Position numbers and translations under genes: made by a program. Below, in pieces: positions 57,590 to 64,000 of a DNA stretch of 64,000 nucleotides. Origin of the DNA: Adiantum capillus-veneris (Eukaryota; Streptophyta; Polypodiopsida; Polypodiales; Pteridaceae); contig CM043968.1 of NCBI GenBank assembly GCA_014529385.2, forward strand, positions 128,625,018 through 128,689,017. Reading direction: 5' to 3'. Numbering within the stretch: position 1 is the first letter of the stretch; every line of letters starts with the position of its first letter. Below the pieces are notes generated by a model, which was not told where the DNA came from, did no database searches, and saw only the letters and a list, made by a program, of their open reading frames with translations.

Positions 57590-58640
57590 GATGCCAATCC
57601 AATCCATGAATAATTGGAGGCTCTAAGATTGAGAGGGAACTTGGAAATGAGATGGATGTTCCTCCAGGGACAAGAACAACTGATAAATCAGAGGATTCTC
57701 AACACTCAACTCATTCTAGGCATAGACAAGCAGATCGAGCAAAATGAAAGAACATGCCTCATGGATCTCAGCATAGCCAGAAACATACTGACAAAAGCAA
57801 GGGCAGCAAGAGGAGTCATAGATCACAACACAAACTAGTGAAGAAGAGGACAGAGGACATAATGATTGAGACTAAAAAAGATAATGACAGGGAAGCTAAC
57901 ACAGATGATTACAGTAAAAGGAGATCCAAAGACAAGACACCATTTCACAAAACCAAAAGCAGTCACAGTAAGTATTCCACTAATCTAAAAATTTCCTTTC
58001 TAGTTTTCAAAGGACGCAAGAAGGATGAGCTTGATATCCATATTCAAGCATTTGAGCAATACGCAAAACTCAAAGATATCGACAAAGATGAATGAGGGAA
58101 ATATTGGTAGTACCGTTACCCAGCCGGACAGTTCAGGTCATGCAACAATCTCATTAAGTCTTTTTGATTAATATATTCACACAACATGGGAGATGAGGAC
58201 ATTCTATGTGAGCTAGACAAAATCAAACAAGGCAAGTTGTTAGTAAGGAGCTGTGTGAAAAAGATAAGAGTTAACCAGACATCTGTAAGAACCTCCATCA
58301 GAGAAACAAATGAGAGCCTGGTTTTTGAATGGTTTAAGAAATAAAAAATTATGGGAAGAACAAGAAGTACTAGCACCTATCAAGAAGTTCAATGATATGG
58401 TGCAAAGAGCACTGAAACTAGAGCAACAAGTGAAGAAAGAGAAAGGTCACAAGAAGAGACAATCCAATGATAGTGAGTCAACGACTGAAGAGTCAAAATC
58501 CAGTACCAGTTCCAGTTCATCTAAAAGTGAGGCAAACGACAAAGGCAAAGGGAAGAAAAAGGGATAACAGACCAGGAAACTGGAGGAAATGTCAAAATAG
58601 ATTGTTGAAATAGCCAAGATAAGACCTTCAATTAAGAAGA
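57590..58640 (+). pseudogene. Gypsy-type Gag relic
   Basis: Plus strand: LEALRLRGNLEMRWMFLQGQ, a Lys/Asp-rich linker, then LVFKGRKKDELDIHIQAFEQ, YAKLKDID (58,000-58,090) and a degenerate capsid part. Later come KKEKGHKKRQSNDSESTTEE and a Ser/Lys tail ending KGKGKKKG at 58,567. Stops at about 58,095 and others show decay. Weakly similar in style to 46,490-47,200, perhaps the same family. Confidence 0.5.
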
Positions 58641-58662
58641 TGGAGATTTGATGCTCAAAGTG

Positions 58663-58891
58663 TGCTACCATATATATGTGGTAGTGATGTGTGCGGACAC
58701 ACTTAGGACCGATGGGGCATTTTTTCCCTCACTATAGGAGGTTTTTTCCCTCGTGCATTATAAATACGCCCATCATTCTAGGGCTATCAATCTTTCCATT
58801 ACACACTAAGTAATATACTCTCTGTTGTGTGCCTTGAGCTTCCTTCAACTTCGCCAAGATGTGTGTGTTTTCTTGCAACCCTAATTCCAAC
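58663..58891 (+). repeat. Copia-3 5' LTR
   Basis: 229 bp from TGCTACCATATATATGTGG to CTAATTCCAACA. Same family as the LTRs at 35,326, 40,214, 50,117 and 51,622. Confidence 0.92.
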
Positions 58892-60996
58892 AATTGGTAT
58901 CAGAGTAGGTTGCGTCCTCCCAGGCTTAGTCGCCAACAGCTCCAACATTGGCCTGCTCACTTTCTACAATTTTTGTGAGCTTTGGCGAGGGTTTGCAGGT
59001 CGACCAAAATTTCAGGGAATCTCAAAGAGCTCGGTTTGCTTAGAATTTGAATTTGGGCTCATTTCGGCCTCCGTTTTCACTACAGGCATTAGTGCATAGG
59101 CTATTTTGTCATTTTGTGCACAAATTTTGTTAGTGTCTTTTTTGCATAACAGGTCCCTTACCGTCTTCTACGGTTTGTGTTATATAACACGTGTTGTTCC
59201 CGCTTTCCTTCTCGTCTTTTTGAGTAGTTTTCACATCATGTGCAACATTTACCATGGCTGACAACAACACACACGTGTTTAAGATGTTTCCTATTGAGGA
59301 CAGATTAGATGCAGACAATTACCCTATGTGGGCTTATATGATGCAACATGTTCTTGTGTTGAAGGGCGTTTGGAACATTGTGCAGCGCATTGATGGGCAT
59401 CCTAGTTCTAAGGATAGAGGTGATGTTGAGGATGTTGTAGGTCTTGCTGCAAGGATTGCTGTGTTAGAGTTGTTTTGCCTATGGCTGAGCAAGCTCGTTG
59501 GGATGTAAAGGATACACATGCTCATGCATTGATTGTGTTGTCTCTGAAGCGCACCATTACTGCTCACATTTGTTCAACAAAATCTGCAAAAGGCTTGGGA
59601 TATTCTGGGTGGTCTTTATGCAAGTCGTAATGAGGTAGAAACTGCATTGCTGCGTAAAGAGCTTGAGTCAAATATTGTGCATGAGGAAGATGACATGGAC
59701 AGCTAGTGTCAAATATATCAATGAGCAACTTATTTCTATAGAAATGTCATTTTAGACAGTTCCCTTATGCAGACAGTCTTGATGCCTTGCCAGATTCTTA
59801 CGAGACTTTTGCTAGTACTTGGGGACTTATGACCCAAGGAAATCCTGAAGTTGTCAAGTTTGATAAATAATGCACATCGTTCTTGCAAGAGTTTCTTTCC
59901 AAAAAAAAAAGGGACTAGACAGCGTGCAGTTGAACATGCCTTTATTGCTGCTCAAAGAAAAGGTGGTAACAGTATTGCAACCACTTCTTATGGTTCTTTT
60001 GTGAGTGGAAAATCACATGTTCCTAATGCTTCTACCGGAAGCAATTCGTCTTGGAATTCTGGTGATAAGGGCAAAAAGAAGATGCATTGACATTATTGTA
60101 AAGCTAATGTTCACTTGATCAAGCAGTGTCCTAAGTTGAAGGCCAAAGAGGTTGGTTCCACTACTAATACTAGTTCCACTACAAATGCAACTATTGTTGC
60201 GTTTTCTGCGAAAGGAGACTGTAATGTTGATGTTGATGCAGAATGGGCTTTTAGTGCAGAGTGTACCTATAAGCATGATGTCCATGATGCATGCATGTCA
60301 GTTGCTGCTGATTCACATGTGTGGTATTTTGATAGTGGTGCTACAAAGAACATTACCTCAAATCATGATTTGTTCAGCTCTCTTGAGTCTGTCCCTCATG
60401 GGAATTCAGTTACTTGTGCCAACAATGCATCTTATCTAGTTCAGGGTGTTGGAAAGATTGTGCTTACTGTTGCAAATGGCAGTTCTTTTACACTTGTTGA
60501 TGCACTTTATGTACCTAGGATTAAGAAGAATCTTTTGTCTGTATCTGCACTTGGACTTGTAGTCAAATTTGTGGATGGTAGATGTACCATGCATGATCTT
60601 AGTTTTGGTAATGCCGTGGGCTGAATAAGCTCACTTTATATGACAAGTGTGGTCAAAATTTTGCAAATGCAATTGTGGCTTCTAAAAAAATTCACATGCA
60701 AAATTTTGGCATGCACATTTTGGACATCTGAATTTTGCCAGTTCACTACGTTTGCAAAAATCTGATATGGTTGCTTCCTTGCCGCCTCTTGAAGCACTTG
60801 TCAAACATGTTTGTGAAGGCTGTATTTTGGGTAAGTAGCAGCATTCAAAGTTTCCAAAGGATGGTTTAGTTAGGGCCACATGTAGGTTGCAGCTTGTGCA
60901 TCGTGATGTTTGTGGGCCCATGCAAACTCCGTCCTTGGGAAATTACCTTTACTTTGTGACTTTCATTGATGATTACTCTAAGCATGCAGGGGTATA

Positions 60997-61130
60997 TCTA
61001 CTATATATTAAGGAGACTGGTTTTCCAGTGCCACGTGTCAAAGTTTGCTGCATCCGGTGAGTTTCGGTTTATATGAGTGAGGGGGAGAGGGGGAGAGAGA
61101 GAGGCTGCCGAAGGCGGCTGGCCGTACTAG
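60997..61130 (+). mobile_element. Helitron-like insertion 2 (134 bp) inside Copia-3 integrase
   Basis: Begins TCTACTATATATTAAG after A (60,996) and ends GCTGGCCGTACTAG before T (61,131). A hairpin GCTGCC-GAA-GGCGGC lies about 10 bases before the CTAG end, preceded by a GA-rich tract. Removing exactly these 134 bp rejoins the Copia integrase in frame (HAGVY followed by PLKAKSK), collinear with Copia-2 at about 38,080-38,100. This is the expected behaviour of a Helitron, which inserts between A and T without duplication. Confidence 0.82.
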
Positions 61131-62755
61131 TCCTCTTAAAGCAAAGTCCAAAGTATTTATGTGCTTCAAACAATTTTTGGCTATGGCTGAAAATGTCTCA
61201 AAATGTACTAAGGGCACCCTTCGTTCCGATCGAGGGGGGAGCATATGTCTCATGAATTTAATGCATTTTTGGCTAGTCATGGAATAAAACCCCAATGTAT
61301 AGTGCCTTATACACCTCAGCAAAATGGTGTTGTTTTGATAGGAAAAATAGGTTACTTACGAAAATGGCACGATGTATGGTCAAAAGTCAAGCTTTGCGGC
61401 ATTCGTTTTGGCTTGAGGCGATCATGTGTGCCACTTATGTACTTAACATGTGTCCTATGAAAGCTTTGTATTCTATTACTCCATATGCAACATGGCATGA
61501 TAGAAAGCCTTTTATTGAGCACATGCATGTTTTTGGCTATTTGGCATATGCTTTGGTGCCACAAACACAATAGAGAAAATTGGATGATAAGGCTCTCAAA
61601 TGTATTTTTGTCGGTTATAGTGATGAAAGCAAAGGTTACAGGTTGTATCATTCACAAACAAAGCATATCTTGGTCTCATGGGATGTTGCTTTTGTGAGAG
61701 ATTCTGTTCAGCCCTTGTTGTCATGTAATAGAGACAATAATGTCAGCTCATAGGACAATTATGAAACTTTGTTGCCTCTTTTCAGTGGTGGAGGTTCAAA
61801 TGTAAATTCCAATGAGGCAAATATACAGCCTATAGGGGTTGCTAAAAATGTTACAAATCAGCCTATTACTGATGCAGATGTACATGATGTACTTGATGAG
61901 GAAAGGGCTGAGAATGAGTAGGCTAGAGGTATGCCTAAATGGCTAGTACATACTTTGTGTGATAGTAAATTGGATGCACCTTTGTCTAGTCGTACTCATT
62001 CAGGTTCTTGCCATGCATCTTATGCGTCAGATTGTTATGCTTTGGCTATGTCTAGCTTACATGATGTTAAGGAACCTCTATCTTTTGATGAAGCACAGAA
62101 TTCAAAAAATCGGATGGCTCCCATGCAATCTGATTATGATGCACTTATAGAAAATGACACATGGACTTTATGTGATTTGCCTCCTGGCAAAAAGTCCATT
62201 GTTATGAAGTGGGTTTACAAGTTGAAACGTAATCCATGTGGTGAGATTGATCGCTATAGGGCTCGACTTGTTGCAAAGGTTTATGCACAACAAAAAGGCA
62301 TAGATTATGAAGAGACTTTTGCTCCCACTTGTCGTATAGTTACTTTACATTTTCTATGTGCATTGGCATCTCATTTTGGTCGGGATGTACATGAAGCTGA
62401 CATTGTTGTTGTTTTCTTGAATGTTGACATATTTGAGGAAGTTTATGTAACGTGGAGCCTCACGATTTTGTCAAGAAAGGACAAGAGGATAAAGTGTGCA
62501 TATGTAAGAAAGCTTTGTATGGGTTAAAGCAATCTCCTCGTGCTTGGGATGAGAAGGTTTACACTCATTTGGTCAAACAAGGCTTTTGTTACAGAACAAC
62601 AAAAAGCACATTGTATGTAAAGCGTGAGGGTGATGTACTTCTCATTGTGTTTCTTTATGTGGATGATTTGCTGATCATTGAACCAAATGAGAGACATATT
62701 TTTGAATCTAAGGCTGATTTGAATGCTACTTTCAAGATGAAATATTTGGGGCTAT

Positions 62756-63350
62756 TGCATCATTAGTTGGGCATACAATTTAAGCAGTGTGATGGTGGTA
62801 CTTCCTTGTGTCAAAAGAGTTACATAGAGACATTGCTATGTAAGTTTGGACTTGAGGATTGCAAACCTATTGCCACTCCCATGGAAATAGGTTTGAAATT
62901 GAGTCTTCATGATGCTGGTGATCCTGCAGATGTCACTCTTTACCAAATTGCTAATAGATGCCTCATTTATGTATGCAACATGAGGCCGGATATTCAGGTT
63001 GCAGCCTCACAGGTCCGTAGAGTTATGCATAGCCCAGGGTCTAAGCATTGGCTGTTGCATCATTACTTGGGTATACACTTTAAGCAATGTGATGGTCGTA
63101 TTTCCTTGTGTTAGAAAAGTTGCATAGAGACATTGCTATGTAAGTTTGGACTTGAAGATTGCAAACCTATTGCCACTCTCATGGATATAGGTTTGAAATT
63201 GAGTCTTCATGATGCTGGTGATCCTACATATGTCACTCTTTACCAAACTACTGTTGAATGCCTCATTTATGTATGCAACACTAGGCCGGATATTCAGGTT
63301 ACAACCTCAGAGGTCCGCAGATTTATGCATAGCCCAGGGTCTAAGCATTG
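62756..63350 (+). repeat. Tandem duplication of about 297 bp in Copia-3 reverse transcriptase/RNase H
   Basis: Unit 1 (about 62,756-63,051) and unit 2 (about 63,053-63,350) both run from TTGCATCATTA to GCCCAGGGTCTAAGCATTG, with roughly a tenth of positions changed by eye. In Copia-2 the segment occurs once. Confidence 0.9.
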
Positions 63351-63916
63351 AAAGGCTATCAAGAGTATTTTTTTCTACTTGAGTGGCACTTTACATCTTG
63401 GCTTGTTTTATCCCAATGGGGGATCATTGCTGCCAGACTTATATGTTTTTTTTGGACACAGATTGGGCTAGTTGTTCTGACACGTGAGTGTCCACTTCCA
63501 GTTGTGAGACTGAGTACAGGACAGTCTTCACAGCTACGATTTAGTGTGTATGGCTCAAACGCCTTATGGCTGATTTGGGTGTTGGACAGGACACTGCCAA
63601 CACTATCTACACTGACAATCAGAGCGTATTGACAGTTGCAAGGAACCCAGTTTTTCATGCTCCCACAAAGCACATTGACGTGCATTACCACTATGTCAAG
63701 AAGAGGTTCTCAGCAAGAGAGATCAACTTGGCTTATGTGCCAACACAGGACAACCTTGTAGATCTTTTCACAAAAGCATTATCTCATGATAAGTTTGAAG
63801 CTTTGCACAAAGCTTTGGGCGCACTCCCCTTTGTGGAATGATCATGTCTCAGGGCATGGCACTTCCCTTTACTCTATGTGCCAACTCTCATTCATTGCAT
63901 CACTCCAAGGGGGATT

Positions 63917-64000
63917 TGTTACCATATACATATGGTAGTGATGTGTGTAAACACACTTTAGGACCTCCGAGGCATTTTTTCCCTCTCTAGGAGGTTTTTT
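63917..64000 (+). repeat. Copia-3 3' LTR, cut by the window end
   Basis: Starts TGTTACCATATACATATGG just after the polypurine tract; 84 bp visible. Confidence 0.9.

Larger units (their letters stand above)
59254..63841 (+). pseudogene. Copia-3 Gag-Pol pseudogene
   Basis: ATG 59,254 (MADNNTHVFKMF). Gag is interrupted by shifts. The zinc knuckle survives as HYCKANVHLIKQC but its first Cys codon is now TGA (60,088-60,090). The protease keeps YFDSGATK (near 60,330). Integrase pieces include HSDV-like HRDVCGPM, DYSKHAG, the insertion, then PLKAKSKVFMCF, KWCC in place of the NGVAE region, and FVGYSDESKGY (61,610). RT: LIENDTWTLCDLPPGKK, KWVYKLKR, YGLKQSPRAW, and intact YVDD near 62,660. RNase H has lost a segment near 63,480. 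It ends GALPFVE with TGA at 63,839-63,841. Inactive. Confidence 0.9.
58663..64000 (+). mobile_element. Copia-3: Copia-2 relative, runs off the window
   Basis: The 5' LTR is at 58,663-58,891, primer site TGGTATCAGAGT at 58,894-58,905, polyprotein pseudogene 59,254-63,841, polypurine tract CCAAGGGGGATT (63,905-63,916) and the start of the 3' LTR at 63,917. The left flank is AAGTG; the right duplication lies beyond the window. It contains a 134-bp Helitron-like insertion (60,997-61,130) and a tandem duplication of about 300 bp (62,756-63,350). Confidence 0.92.

Overview
This window is nuclear DNA of a large-genome vascular land plant. A split plant SEC63/ERdj2-type gene, plant Copia and chromodomain Gypsy retrotransposons, a CACTA terminus and short Helitron-like insertions all point that way. 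The combination of introns under 180 bp with introns of 19 kb or more, packed with nested LTR elements, would fit a fern (or another non-flowering vascular plant); that placement is inference, and no species can be named from the sequence.

The one host gene I can support is on the minus strand. A 5' UTR exon near 34,000 is followed by coding exons at 33,576-33,761, 33,304-33,399, 14,033-14,153, 13,846-13,952 and 13,475-13,695. Together they encode about the first 244 residues of SEC63, the J-domain membrane protein that recruits BiP to the Sec translocon of the ER. Intron 2 is 19,150 bp long. The next intron starts at 13,474 and I find no further exon, so 1-13,474 is probably the beginning of another giant intron.

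Region by region: 1-6,960 holds an unidentified ORF at the edge, a tRNA-Met-like sequence, and a young Copia element (1,290-6,605, 5-bp duplication GAAAC) inserted in an older Copia LTR. 6,970-12,660 is a graveyard of Gypsy pieces in both orientations. 13,475-14,153 holds SEC63 exons 3-5. Intron 2 holds a four-level nest: an unclassified element with inverted ends and (GA)n/(CT)n borders (about 15,761-32,264); inside it a deleted Gypsy (Gypsy-A, 16,430-31,729); inside that a young, nearly intact chromovirus (Gypsy-B, 19,301-28,000, duplication ATGAC) and two solo LTRs. 33,304-34,010 holds SEC63 exons 2, 1 and the 5' UTR, with a 192-bp Helitron-like insertion about 150 bp upstream.

From 34,354 to the right end no host gene is visible. 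There is a decayed Copia (Copia-2, 35,326-40,434, duplication TTTAC), a Gypsy integrase relic, a gag-only Copia-like element (44,083-46,486), Gypsy gag/protease relics, two truncated Copia-2 relatives, a CACTA end at 52,381, an Athila/Tat-like gag relic, and a Copia-2 relative (Copia-3) running from 58,663 off the window. Copia-3 carries a 134-bp Helitron-like insertion and an internal duplication.

No operon logic applies. The only functional system is the ER translocon gene. The retrotransposon proteins (Gag, protease, integrase, reverse transcriptase, RNase H) would act together in a replication cycle, but every copy here has at least one visible break.
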